A stretch of 64,000 nt of DNA, from contig DAITQM010000016.1 of assembly GCA_036832975.1 (NCBI GenBank), forward strand, positions 1-64,000, read 5' to 3'. Positions within the stretch are counted from its first letter, which is position 1. Each line of letters starts with the position of its first letter. A program made the position numbers and the translations under genes. Under the pieces are notes generated by a model that worked only from the letters and a program-made list of their open reading frames with translations, did no database searches and was not told the origin of the DNA. Positions 35,906 to 43,555 of the stretch are shown here, one piece after another. The stretch comes from DAITQM01 sp036832975 (GTDB lineage: Bacteria; Pseudomonadota; Gammaproteobacteria; Xanthomonadales; Wenzhouxiangellaceae).

Positions 35906-37606
35906 ATGAACCAAGCCGCGCCGCGAATCAACCCAACATCCGTCAATCCCGAGCCCGCTGGCGCGGCACCGCGCACCGTACGCGCACCGCGCGGCACCCG
36001 GCTCACTTGCCGTGGCTGGCCGCAGGAAGCGGCGCTGCGCATGCTGATGAACAACCTCGACCCGGAGGTCGCCGAGCACCCGGATCAATTGATCGTTTAC
36101 GGCGGCACCGGCAAGGCGGCGCGCAACTGGGCCTGTTTCGATGCCATCGTCGCCACCTTGAAACGCCTGGCCGACGATGAAACCCTGCTGATTCAAAGCG
36201 GCAAACCGGTCGGCGTGTTCCGGACGCACGAGGCGGCGCCTAGAGTGTTGATCGCCAACGCCAACCTGGTGCCGCGCTGGGGCACCTGGGACCATTTCCG
36301 CGAATTGGAGCGCAAGGGATTGACGATGTTCGGCCAGATGACCGCCGGTTCGTGGATCTATATCGGCTCGCAAGGCATCGTCCAGGGTACTTACGAAACC
36401 TTCGCGGCGCTTGCCGCGCGACAGTTCGGCGGCACGCTCCGTGGTCGGCTGGTGGTCACCGCCGGCCTCGGCGGCATGGGCGGCGCGCAGCCGCTGGCGG
36501 TGACGATGAACGACGGGCATTGCCTGGCCGTCGAGGTCGACGAGAGCCGCATCCGCCGGCGCGTCGAAACCGGCTATTGCGATGAAATGGCCGATGACCT
36601 CGATACCGCGTTGCATCGGATCGAGACCGCCAACGCGCCGCTGTCGATCGGCCTGCTCGGCAATATCGCCGAGGTCATGCCCGAACTCGTCCGCCGCGGC
36701 ATCCGGCCGGACGTCATCACCGACCAAACCTCGGCGCACGACCTGCGCTGCGGCTACATTCCGCCGGGACTCGATCTGGCGGCCGCGGCTGAACTGCGCG
36801 AACGCGATCCGGGCGACTACGAAAAGCGCGTGCTCGACGCAATGGTCGTCCACGTCGAAACCATGCTGGCCCTTAAGCGGTCAGGCAGCATCTGCTTCGA
36901 TTACGGCAACAACCTGCGCGGCCAGGTCGCCGACCATCGCGGCCTCAAGCAGGCATTCGACATTCCCGGTTTCGTCCCCGAATACATCCGGCCGCTGTTC
37001 TGCCGCGGCGCCGGGCCGTTCCGCTGGGCGGCCCTGTCGGGCGAGCCGGACGACATCGCGGTCACCGACGAAGCGCTGCTTGAATTGTTCCCGGAAAAAA
37101 CCGCCCTGCACCGCTGGCTCGGCAAGGCACGCGACAAAATCCACTTCCAGGGTCTGCCGGCCCGCATCTGCTGGCTCGAATACGGCGAGCGCGCCCGCGC
37201 CGGGCTGCGCTTCAACGAACTGGTCCGCGACGGCCGGCTCCAAGCGCCGATCGTGATCGGCCGCGACCACCTCGACGCCGGCTCGGTCGCTTCGCCGAAC
37301 CGCGAAACCGAGGCCATGCGCGACGGCTCCGATGCGATCGCCGACTGGCCGCTGCTCAACGCCCTGCTCAACACGGCCTGCGGCGCCACCTGGGTCTCGA
37401 TCCACCACGGCGGCGGCGTCGGCATCGGCTATTCGCAGCACGCCGGCATGGTCGTCGTCGCCGACGGCACCGAGCGCGCGGCCCGCGCCCTCGAACGGGT
37501 TCTGACCGCCGATCCGGGTAGCGGCGTCATGCGCCACGCCGACGCCGGCTACCCCGAAGCGATCGCCATTGCCCAAGCCCGCGGCCTGGATTTGCCGATG
37601 TTGTGA
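35906..37606 (+). CDS. hutU: urocanate hydratase
   Basis: The protein has 566 residues. Signatures are MLMNNLDPEVAEHPDQLIVYGGTGKAARNW, GVFRTHEAAPRVLIANANLVP, GSWIYIGSQGIVQGTYETF (NAD-binding region), DYGNNLRGQV and FVPEYIRPLFCRGAGPFRW with the conserved Cys. It catalyses step two of histidine degradation, making imidazolone propionate. No other hut gene is in the window. A duplicated short sequence (TCCTGTTTCTCGG) follows the stop, before a family B repeat. Confidence 0.95.
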   Translation: MNQAAPRINPTSVNPEPAGAAPRTVRAPRGTRLTCRGWPQEAALRMLMNNLDPEVAEHPDQLIVYGGTGKAARNWACFDAIVATLKRLADDETLLIQSGKPVGVFRTHEAAPRVLIANANLVPRWGTWDHFRELERKGLTMFGQMTAGSWIYIGSQGIVQGTYETFAALAARQFGGTLRGRLVVTAGLGGMGGAQPLAVTMNDGHCLAVEVDESRIRRRVETGYCDEMADDLDTALHRIETANAPLSIGLLGNIAEVMPELVRRGIRPDVITDQTSAHDLRCGYIPPGLDLAAAAELRERDPGDYEKRVLDAMVVHVETMLALKRSGSICFDYGNNLRGQVADHRGLKQAFDIPGFVPEYIRPLFCRGAGPFRWAALSGEPDDIAVTDEALLELFPEKTALHRWLGKARDKIHFQGLPARICWLEYGERARAGLRFNELVRDGRLQAPIVIGRDHLDAGSVASPNRETEAMRDGSDAIADWPLLNALLNTACGATWVSIHHGGGVGIGYSQHAGMVVVADGTERAARALERVLTADPGSGVMRHADAGYPEAIAIAQARGLDLPML

Positions 37607-37685
37607 CCCCCTCCAGGAGCTGGGCGGCGTACCCGGGTTGTTGTCCTGTTTCTCGGTCCTGTTTCTCGGTTGGTCCTGTTCCGTT

Positions 37686-37842
37686 TAACAGGTTGTTGAA
37701 AAACGCCATCCTGGCGTTTTTCAACGTCGCTTGCGAAAGGCGCGACTTTCGCTGCGCTCCCGAAATCAGCCGCTAAGGAGCGCCTGATTTCGCCGGGCCA
37801 TCCGTGGCCCGGATTAACAGGCTGTTTTTCAACAGCCTGTTA
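37686..37842 (+). repeat. family B multi-hairpin repeat, full copy 1
   Basis: This 157-bp element runs from TAACAGGTTGTTGAAAAA to its near-perfect inverse at the right end. Successive hairpins are GTTGAAAAACGCC/GGCGTTTTTCAAC, GCGAAAG/CTTTCGC, CGAAATCAG/CTGATTTCG, CCGGGCCA/TGGCCCGG and AACAGGCTG/CAGCCTGTT. The first has an A-run before and a T-run after, like a two-way terminator. It lies between hutU and a DUF4143 ATPase gene. Confidence 0.85.
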
Positions 37843-37888
37843 AAGGGACAATAACCTTGTATTTCATCCAGTTTGTGGACAAAATACT

Positions 37889-39067
37889 ATGGTGATACCA
37901 CGCCGGATCAAATCCAGAGTCGAACAAGCGCTCCGTAGCCAGGCGGCCGTGGCCATCATTGGCCCACGGCAGGTGGGCAAGACCACGCTGGCTCTCGAAA
38001 TCGGCGACGCGGCGGGCGCCCTTTATCTCGACCTCGAAGACCGCACCGACCGCGAAAAGCTGAGCCATCCCCGGCTGTTCCTGGAGCGCTACGAAGACCA
38101 ACTCGTCATTCTCGACGAGATACACCGCATGCCTGAACTCTTTCAGGATCTGCGCGGCATCATCGACAGCGGTCGGCGAAGAGGAAAGCGGACCGGGCGT
38201 TTTCTCATCCTCGGCTCGGCCTCGATCGATCTGCTGCGCCAGTCAGGAGAAAGTCTGGCCGGTCGTGTCGCTTATATCGATATCGGGCCGCTCGACGTCC
38301 TCGAAGTGCACGACAGCATGGATGCGCTCATCAAACTTTGGCTGCGCGGCGGCTATCCGGACAGTTTTCTGGCCGCGAGCGACGAACAAAGCCGCGCACT
38401 CCGCAAGGACTTCATCCGCACCTACCTACAGCGGGATGTGGCTTTGTTCGGCCCGCGCCTGCCGGCGGAAACCCTGGAGCGGCTGTGGACGATGCTGGCC
38501 CACAGCCAAGGCGGTCTGTTGAACGCCTCGCGGCTGGCGAGCGGGCTCGGCATCGCTACCCAGACGGTGAGCCGTTATATCGATCTTCTGGCCGACCTGC
38601 TGTTGTTGCGCCGCCTGCCGCCTTTCCGCGCCAATATCGGCAAGCGACTGGTCAAATCGCCGAAAATCTATGTCCGCGACAGCGGCCTCGTCCATGCTCT
38701 GCTCAGCATCGAGAACTACGACCGACTCGCTGGCCACCCGGTGGTCGGTCCAAGCTGGGAAGGTTTTGTCATCGAAAACCTCATCGCCGCCGCGCCGGAA
38801 CGAACGCTGGCGAGTTTCTATCGCACCGCCGCTGGCGCCGAGGTCGATCTCCTGCTCGAACTACCCGACGACCGCGGTCTATGGGCCATCGAGATCAAAT
38901 ATGGGTCGTCGGCAAAGCCGCGGCGGGGATTCCACAATGCACGCGAGGATCTGAAACCCAACCGCTCCTTTGTGGTTTATTCCGGCGAAAGCCGTTATCC
39001 CGTCACAGACGGTATTGAAGCCTGCGGCCTGCGGGACATGGCAACAAGGCTTGCCCAAGGCGACTAA
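37889..39067 (+). CDS. AAA+ ATPase with DUF4143 domain
   Basis: The protein has 392 residues. An N-terminal P-loop ATPase (AAA_14: IIGPRQVGKTTLALEI, Walker B-like LVILDEIHRMPELFQDLRGIID) is followed by a C-terminal DUF4143 region with a winged-helix/nuclease-like look (RDFIRTYLQRDVALFGP-like FIRTYLQRDVALFGPRL and AEVDLLLELPDDRGLWAIEIKYG). These proteins are widespread, often solitary, and of unknown role. The ending IEIKYG resembles the QxK-like part of a PD-(D/E)XK nuclease core. No partner gene is evident. Confidence 0.85.
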   Translation: MVIPRRIKSRVEQALRSQAAVAIIGPRQVGKTTLALEIGDAAGALYLDLEDRTDREKLSHPRLFLERYEDQLVILDEIHRMPELFQDLRGIIDSGRRRGKRTGRFLILGSASIDLLRQSGESLAGRVAYIDIGPLDVLEVHDSMDALIKLWLRGGYPDSFLAASDEQSRALRKDFIRTYLQRDVALFGPRLPAETLERLWTMLAHSQGGLLNASRLASGLGIATQTVSRYIDLLADLLLLRRLPPFRANIGKRLVKSPKIYVRDSGLVHALLSIENYDRLAGHPVVGPSWEGFVIENLIAAAPERTLASFYRTAAGAEVDLLLELPDDRGLWAIEIKYGSSAKPRRGFHNAREDLKPNRSFVVYSGESRYPVTDGIEACGLRDMATRLAQGD

Positions 39068-39105
39068 CCCCCACCTCCGGCCGGCAAAACCCGGCGAAAC
39101 CCGGC

Positions 39106-39140
39106 TTGACACTATAATATCATTATGATATCATAATGAT
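39106..39140 (+). promoter_or_regulatory. promoter overlapped by perfect 22-bp palindrome
   Basis: TTGACA (39106-39111) is a consensus -35, and TATCAT at 39129-39134 gives a 17-bp spacer. A perfect palindrome with half ATCATTATGAT (39119-39140) covers the spacer and -10. It is most simply an operator for repression of the SPFH gene, plausibly by the RHH protein encoded two genes on (inference). Confidence 0.7.
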
Positions 39141-39165
39141 TGAATACAACCGAGGAGTCGCCATC

Positions 39166-40032
39166 ATGAATGAAGTCGAAATCCGTTCCTGGCCGGGCAT
39201 CCCGCTTCTGGTATTGAACATCGCCGCGCTGCTCGGCTCGATGTGGTGGTTCGTCGCTGCCGTGATCGCTGTGGACCTCGTCGGCATCGGCGGCGCGAGT
39301 GTCCTGTTCGTGCTCGCGATCCTGATGTTCATCGGCTATTACATGGTCGAACCGAACCAGGCGGCGGTGCAGACCTTGTTCGGCAAGTACGTGGGCACGG
39401 TGCGCGCTCAGGGTCTGCGCTTCAACAATCCGTTCTATGCCCATCGCAAGGTCAGCCTCCGGGTACGCAACTTCGAATCGGGCCGGCTGAAAGTCAATGA
39501 ACTCGACGGCAGCCCGATCGAAATCGCCGCGGTGATCGTCTGGAAGGTGGTGGATTCGGCCGAGGCGACGTTCAATGTCGACGATTACGAAAGTTTCGTC
39601 CAGATCCAGTCCGAGGCCGCATTGCGCTCGCTGGCCACGCAATACCCGTATGACCAGCACGAAGAGGGCCAGATCTCGCTGCGCAGCCACGCCAACGAGA
39701 TCAGCCGGCATCTGAAACAACAGCTCGATGAACGCCTGACCCCCGCCGGGGTGGACGTGATCGAAGCGCGCATCTCGCACCTGGCCTACGCCGCCGAAAT
39801 CGCCCAGGCGATGTTGCAGCGCCAGCAGGCCAACGCCGTGGTCGCCGCCCGGCGGCGGATCGTCGACGGCGCCGTCGGCATGGTCGAAATGGCACTGAAA
39901 GAACTCAAGTCACAGGGTATCGTCGAACTGGACGCCGAGCGCCAAGCGCAGATGGTCTCGAACCTGCTCGTCGTACTGTGCTCGGACCGCGCCCCGGCGC
40001 CGGTGATCAATGCGGGCAGCATCTACCAATAA
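39166..40032 (+). CDS. SPFH domain (band 7/prohibitin-like) membrane protein
   Basis: The start at ATG 39166 is preferred because GAGGAG lies 8 bp upstream; a longer frame from 39136 is less likely since it overlaps the operator. There are 288 residues. Two N-terminal hydrophobic stretches (LLVLNIAALLGSMWWFVAAVIAVDLVG, then LFVLAILMFIGYYMV) are followed by the SPFH domain (VEPNQAAVQTLFGKYVGTVRAQGLRFNNPF, IEIAAVIVWKVVDSAEATFNVDDY) and a helical C-terminus (AQAMLQRQQANAVVAARRRIV). Such proteins form membrane scaffolds. It belongs with the RHH and PH-domain genes downstream. The stop TAA touches the MITE-like copy 2. Confidence 0.88.
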   Translation: MNEVEIRSWPGIPLLVLNIAALLGSMWWFVAAVIAVDLVGIGGASVLFVLAILMFIGYYMVEPNQAAVQTLFGKYVGTVRAQGLRFNNPFYAHRKVSLRVRNFESGRLKVNELDGSPIEIAAVIVWKVVDSAEATFNVDDYESFVQIQSEAALRSLATQYPYDQHEEGQISLRSHANEISRHLKQQLDERLTPAGVDVIEARISHLAYAAEIAQAMLQRQQANAVVAARRRIVDGAVGMVEMALKELKSQGIVELDAERQAQMVSNLLVVLCSDRAPAPVINAGSIYQ

Positions 40033-40275
40033 ACCCAATAGTTGCATAAATTTTGCTCGATTTGATCAAATTCACCATGAAATCATAATTATGTTGCTAT
40101 TAGCATGAAAATCGAATTCATATATCGTGACGCGCCCGGTTTCTCGCCCAAGCTGGCGGCACATCTTGTCCGCTTCCCCTCGAACCGTAGAATTACTACG
40201 GTTCTTCGGAGAATCGGACAAGCTGCACTCGCCACCTTGACCGAGAATTCCGGGAATCTATGCAACAATTGGGTT
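40032..40275. mobile_element. MITE-like element, family A, copy 2
   Basis: This 244-bp element is nearly identical to 121-366, with terminal inverted repeats AACCCAATAGTTGCATA / TATGCAACAATTGGGTT and a central hairpin at 40168-40219 (AACCGTAG-AATTA-CTACGGTT core). It lies between the stop of the SPFH gene, which it overlaps by one base, and the ATG of the RHH gene 5 bp downstream of its right end. It carries no coding capacity I can support. Confidence 0.82.
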
Positions 40276-40280
40276 AACCC

Positions 40281-40481
40281 ATGCGCGATACGAAAAGGCC
40301 CTTCGCGCTACGTTTGAGCGCACCGCTCATGCAGGCCATGCAGCGCTGGGCCGACGACGACCTGCGATCGCTCAACGCCCAGATCGAGTGGGTGCTGCGC
40401 GAGGCGTTGAAAAAATCCGGCCGGCTCAAGCCGCAACCGGCGCCGTCGGCCGGCGACGAGGAGCAAAAGAATGAAAATTGA
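40281..40481 (+). CDS. Arc-type ribbon-helix-helix DNA-binding protein
   Basis: The protein has 66 residues. The strand PFALRLSAPLMQAMQRWADDDLRSLNAQIEWVLREALKKSGR has the Arc/MetJ pattern: a short beta strand (PFALRL) for base contacts, then two helices with a SLNAQIEWVLREAL turn. It is a likely dimeric repressor. The MITE-like insertion ends 5 bp before its ATG and leaves no clear ribosome-binding site. The downstream gene starts inside its last codons (11-bp overlap). Confidence 0.78.
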   Translation: MRDTKRPFALRLSAPLMQAMQRWADDDLRSLNAQIEWVLREALKKSGRLKPQPAPSAGDEEQKNEN

Positions 40482-41022
40482 TCAGACGAGCGTGGAATCG
40501 ATCGCGTTGGCACCGCTCGGTAAGGCCGCGGTCGTCAGTGTGCTTTTGATTCTGTTACTGGTGCCGTTCTTAGTCCTGATTTCCTGGTGGAGCGACCCGG
40601 CCGCCTTCGGCTCATCCGATACTTTGTTCGGGCTGGCGGTCGTCGGTCCGCTGATTGCGTTCATCCTGATCGCGCTTCTCGCCCGCCGCTCGATCACGAT
40701 CGAAGGTGCCGAATTGGTCGTGCGTGTCTTCTTCTATACCCGCAGGATCGCCCTGGCGGAGATCGAATTCGCGGCGGCTCGCGCCATCGATCTCAGAGAA
40801 CACCGCGCTGCCCGGCCCTGGATCAGAACCAACGGCATCGCGCTGCCCGGGTTCGCCGCCGGGCACTTCCGAGATCGCCTAAAAAACAAGCTGTTCTGCC
40901 TGGTCACCGCACCGCGCGTGCTGTCGCTGCCGCTCCGCGACGGCCGCCGTGTGCTGCTCAGTGCCGCCCGCCCGGCAGCGGCGCTGGAGCGGCTGCGGCA
41001 CATCGCCGGGCATCGACATTGA
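40471..41022 (+). CDS. small membrane protein with bacterial PH-like domain
   Basis: The protein has 183 residues. Two membrane helices (AAVVSVLLILLLVPFLVLISWW and LFGLAVVGPLIAFILIALLA) are followed by a soluble domain, SITIEGAELVVRVFFYTRRIALAEIEFAAARAIDL...CLVTAPRVLSLPLRDGRRVLLS. That layout is typical of bacterial PH/YdbT-like domains. It overlaps the RHH gene and, with the SPFH protein, forms a probable membrane-associated module. Function is unknown. Confidence 0.7.
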   Translation: MKIDQTSVESIALAPLGKAAVVSVLLILLLVPFLVLISWWSDPAAFGSSDTLFGLAVVGPLIAFILIALLARRSITIEGAELVVRVFFYTRRIALAEIEFAAARAIDLREHRAARPWIRTNGIALPGFAAGHFRDRLKNKLFCLVTAPRVLSLPLRDGRRVLLSAARPAAALERLRHIAGHRH

Positions 41023-41201
41023 ACCCACCATCCCCGATGCCCCGCCCTGTTAGACGACGAGTGTCGCGGTGCTTTTTCGGTTACCGTCACATTTGCCGCG
41101 CCTCCTCCACCGGCCGGAGGCGATATCCCTTTGCCGGCGGTTCTGCTATGCTTGGGTTCCGCCCGCTTACCCGGCCGGGCATCAGACGTGCAAGCGACCC
41201 T

Positions 41202-41771
41202 ATGCCCAACACGCTTCAAGCTCCACAAAAACACCGTTTGACGGCCGGCGAGTACTATCGCATGGCCGAGACCGGCATCCTCACGCCGGAGGCACGGGTT
41301 GAACTCGTCGATGGTGAGATGATCGATATGGTGCCGATCAGCAGTGTCCATGCCGCGTGTGTAGATCGTTTTGTTCACTTTTTTTCCGGCCGGCTCGGTA
41401 AAGCGGCTATTCTCAGAGTACAGAACCCGCTCCGCTTGAACGAGTTCACCGAGTTGCAACCCGATCTGGCACTCCTCAAACCGCGCGACGATTTCTATGC
41501 CGGCCGGCACCCCGGGCCGGGCGACGTGCTGCTCGTCGTCGAGGTCGCCGCCTCGAGTCTGAGCTACGACCGCGGCGTAAAGTTGCCGCTGTACGCCGCC
41601 GCGGGTATCCCAGAGCTGTGGCTCGTCGACCTCGACGGCCGCCGCTTGAGTGTCCACCGCGAACCGGCCGGCAAGGGCTATGCCCAGGTAGAAATACCCG
41701 CCCCCGGCCAGCCCATACACCCCGCCCTGCTCCCCGATCTCGCACTGTTTCCGGATGAATTGCTCCGCTGA
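41202..41771 (+). CDS. Uma2 family (DUF820) nuclease-fold protein
   Basis: The protein has 189 residues. LTAGEYYRMAETGILTPEARVELVDGEMIDMVPISSVHAA, LNEFTELQPDLALLKPRDDFYAGRHPGPGDVLLVVEVAASSLSYDRGVKLPLYAAAGIPELWLVDL match Uma2/DUF820, a PD-(D/E)XK-like nuclease fold (ELQPD, EVA and K in GVKLPLY as the putative active-site set). Such genes multiply in some genomes and have no settled role. The reading frame is open far upstream, but ATG 41202 gives the family start. Confidence 0.85.
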   Translation: MPNTLQAPQKHRLTAGEYYRMAETGILTPEARVELVDGEMIDMVPISSVHAACVDRFVHFFSGRLGKAAILRVQNPLRLNEFTELQPDLALLKPRDDFYAGRHPGPGDVLLVVEVAASSLSYDRGVKLPLYAAAGIPELWLVDLDGRRLSVHREPAGKGYAQVEIPAPGQPIHPALLPDLALFPDELLR

Positions 41772-41934
41772 TTCAGCGGCGGCAAACAAGGTGCTTTTCC
41801 GGTTCATCCAACGGGGTTGGTGTTTGGGCGGACCTTGACTGTCCGCGATTGGGGTTCTCGATTGGCCGCTCATCGCGGCCGATATCGGTGAGGGTGCCGC
41901 AGGCGGGCGGTGGGTTTGATGGGGGATTGACGAA

Positions 41935-42011
41935 TGGTCGGGGTGACTGGATTCGAACCAGCGACTCCTGCCTCCCGAAGACAGTGCTCTACCAGGCTGA
42001 GCTACACCCCG
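41935..42011 (-). tRNA. tRNA-Pro (CGG)
   Basis: A 77-nt cloverleaf has acceptor CGGGGTG/CACCCCG, T-arm GGTTCGAATCC and anticodon stem CTGTC/GGCAG around TTCGGGA, giving anticodon CGG. The 3' CCA is encoded. It is a single tRNA between the Uma2 gene and pepQ. Confidence 0.95.
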
Positions 42012-42117
42012 GACCGGAACCGGCGCGGCGGGGCGGCCGCGCGGCGCGCTATTGTACTTCAGCCACCGGCGGCGGGGCAATGCCGTGGGCCGTCGGCCGC
42101 GGCCGGGGCACGGTGGT

Positions 42118-43449
42118 TCACTTGGCGGCGGCGAAGGCTTCGCGAGTCAGATTGCGCGGCGGGCCGGCAGGCTGGATGACGACATTGTCCTCGATCCGGA
42201 TGCCGCCGCACGGGATCAGGCGCTCGACGAGATCCCAATCGACATGACGCGCTTTGTCGGGGTCGGCCCGCAGGCCGGCCAGCAACTGCGGGATGAAATA
42301 CAGCCCCGGTTCGACGGTCAGCACATTGCCGGCTTCGAGGTCGCGCGTCAGGCGCAGGTACGGATGTCCTTCGGGCCGCGGTCGCGGCGTGCCATCGGGG
42401 GCGAGGAGCCCGGCGGCGTCGTGGACCTGGAGGCCGAGGAAATGCCCTAGACCGTGCGGAAAGAACGCCCTGCTGATGCCCTGCTCGACCTGAGCCTGCG
42501 GCGCCAGCCGGACGATGCCGGCATCGTGCAGAATGCCGGCAATGGCGCTGTGCGCCGTCAAATGCAGCTCGCGGTAATCGCTGCCGGCATCGCAGTAGGT
42601 CACCAGCCGTTGTTGCGCGTCGTCGAGGGCGGTGACAAGATCGGCGAACAGACCGTTGCCGGCGGCGTAGGTGCGGGTGATATCGGCGGCAAAGCCGGCG
42701 AATTCGGCCCCGGCGTCAAGTAGGAAGGAATGGCGCGCGGCCGGCGGCGCCGGGTCGAGCCCCTGGTAGTGCAGCACCGCGGCGTGCTCGTTCAGTGCGA
42801 CGATGTTGTGGTACGGCAGGTTTTCTTCAGCCGCACGCGCCGCGGCGAGGTAGGCGAGGTGTATCTCGAGTTCGGCGGCACCGCGAGCGAAGGCCGCGGC
42901 GGCGGCGCGATGGCCGCGCTCGGCGCGCGCCGTGGCCGCGGCGAGGCAGGCGATCTCGTAGTCGCTTTTGACGGTCCGCGCTTCTTCCAGGCGGCCGATC
43001 AACCGCACCGGATTGATCTCAGCGGCCGGGAAATGTGCCGCCGCCGTGGCCTCCTGTTCGGCGATCACCGCCAGGCCCGGCCGGTTTTTCGTCACCCGCC
43101 GCCAATCGTCCTCATTCCGCACGATCACCAGCTCGAATTCACCGGCCCAGCGTTCATCGGGCGCCGCCGGCGGCAGGTACCAGTAATCCTCGGGCTGCCA
43201 GTACCACAGAGCGGGACGGGCACCGGGGGCGAAATACAGGGCGCAATGCGGCGTCGCGACCGGCGCCCACCAGGCGATGAGCGGGTTGACCTTGAACGGC
43301 AGTTCGTAATCGTCGCGAAAACGGCGGTGCGGCGTGCCGGAATGGATCACGAGCGCCTCGTGGCCACCGGCCGCCAGCGCCTGCGCGGCGGCGGCCGTCA
43401 CACGTTCGAGATGGGCCCGATAATGGGCGAAAACGGAATCATAGGACAT
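42118..43449 (-). CDS. pepQ: Xaa-Pro dipeptidase
   Basis: The start at 43449 (MSYDSVFAHYRAHLE) gives 443 residues. The N-terminal domain of the creatinase fold is followed by the metallo-hydrolase 'pita-bread' domain with FLLDAGAEFAGFAADITRTYAAG (two Asp ligands), FFPHGLGHFLGLQVHDA (His ligand), LEAGNVLTVEPGLYF and CGGIRIEDNVVI (Glu ligands). It cleaves dipeptides ending in proline and may also hydrolyse organophosphates, as known for the family. It is divergent from cysS. Confidence 0.93.
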   Translation of the reverse strand: MSYDSVFAHYRAHLERVTAAAAQALAAGGHEALVIHSGTPHRRFRDDYELPFKVNPLIAWWAPVATPHCALYFAPGARPALWYWQPEDYWYLPPAAPDERWAGEFELVIVRNEDDWRRVTKNRPGLAVIAEQEATAAAHFPAAEINPVRLIGRLEEARTVKSDYEIACLAAATARAERGHRAAAAAFARGAAELEIHLAYLAAARAAEENLPYHNIVALNEHAAVLHYQGLDPAPPAARHSFLLDAGAEFAGFAADITRTYAAGNGLFADLVTALDDAQQRLVTYCDAGSDYRELHLTAHSAIAGILHDAGIVRLAPQAQVEQGISRAFFPHGLGHFLGLQVHDAAGLLAPDGTPRPRPEGHPYLRLTRDLEAGNVLTVEPGLYFIPQLLAGLRADPDKARHVDWDLVERLIPCGGIRIEDNVVIQPAGPPRNLTREAFAAAK

Positions 43450-43555
43450 CGCGCGGATCTCTCCGATCGGCCGCCGGCCGGGGGATGGACTCGAACAGGT
43501 ACAATAACGGTTCGCATCCGGCCGCATCGCGCCCCGCCAGACCTGTCTAAGCCTT

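Noticed and set aside
40105..40317. 70-residue ORF inside MITE-like copy 2 (MKIEFIYRDAPGFSP...)
   Set aside because: It is open only in copy 2; copy 1 lacks the start and the sequence is dominated by the palindrome, so it is not a protein-coding gene.
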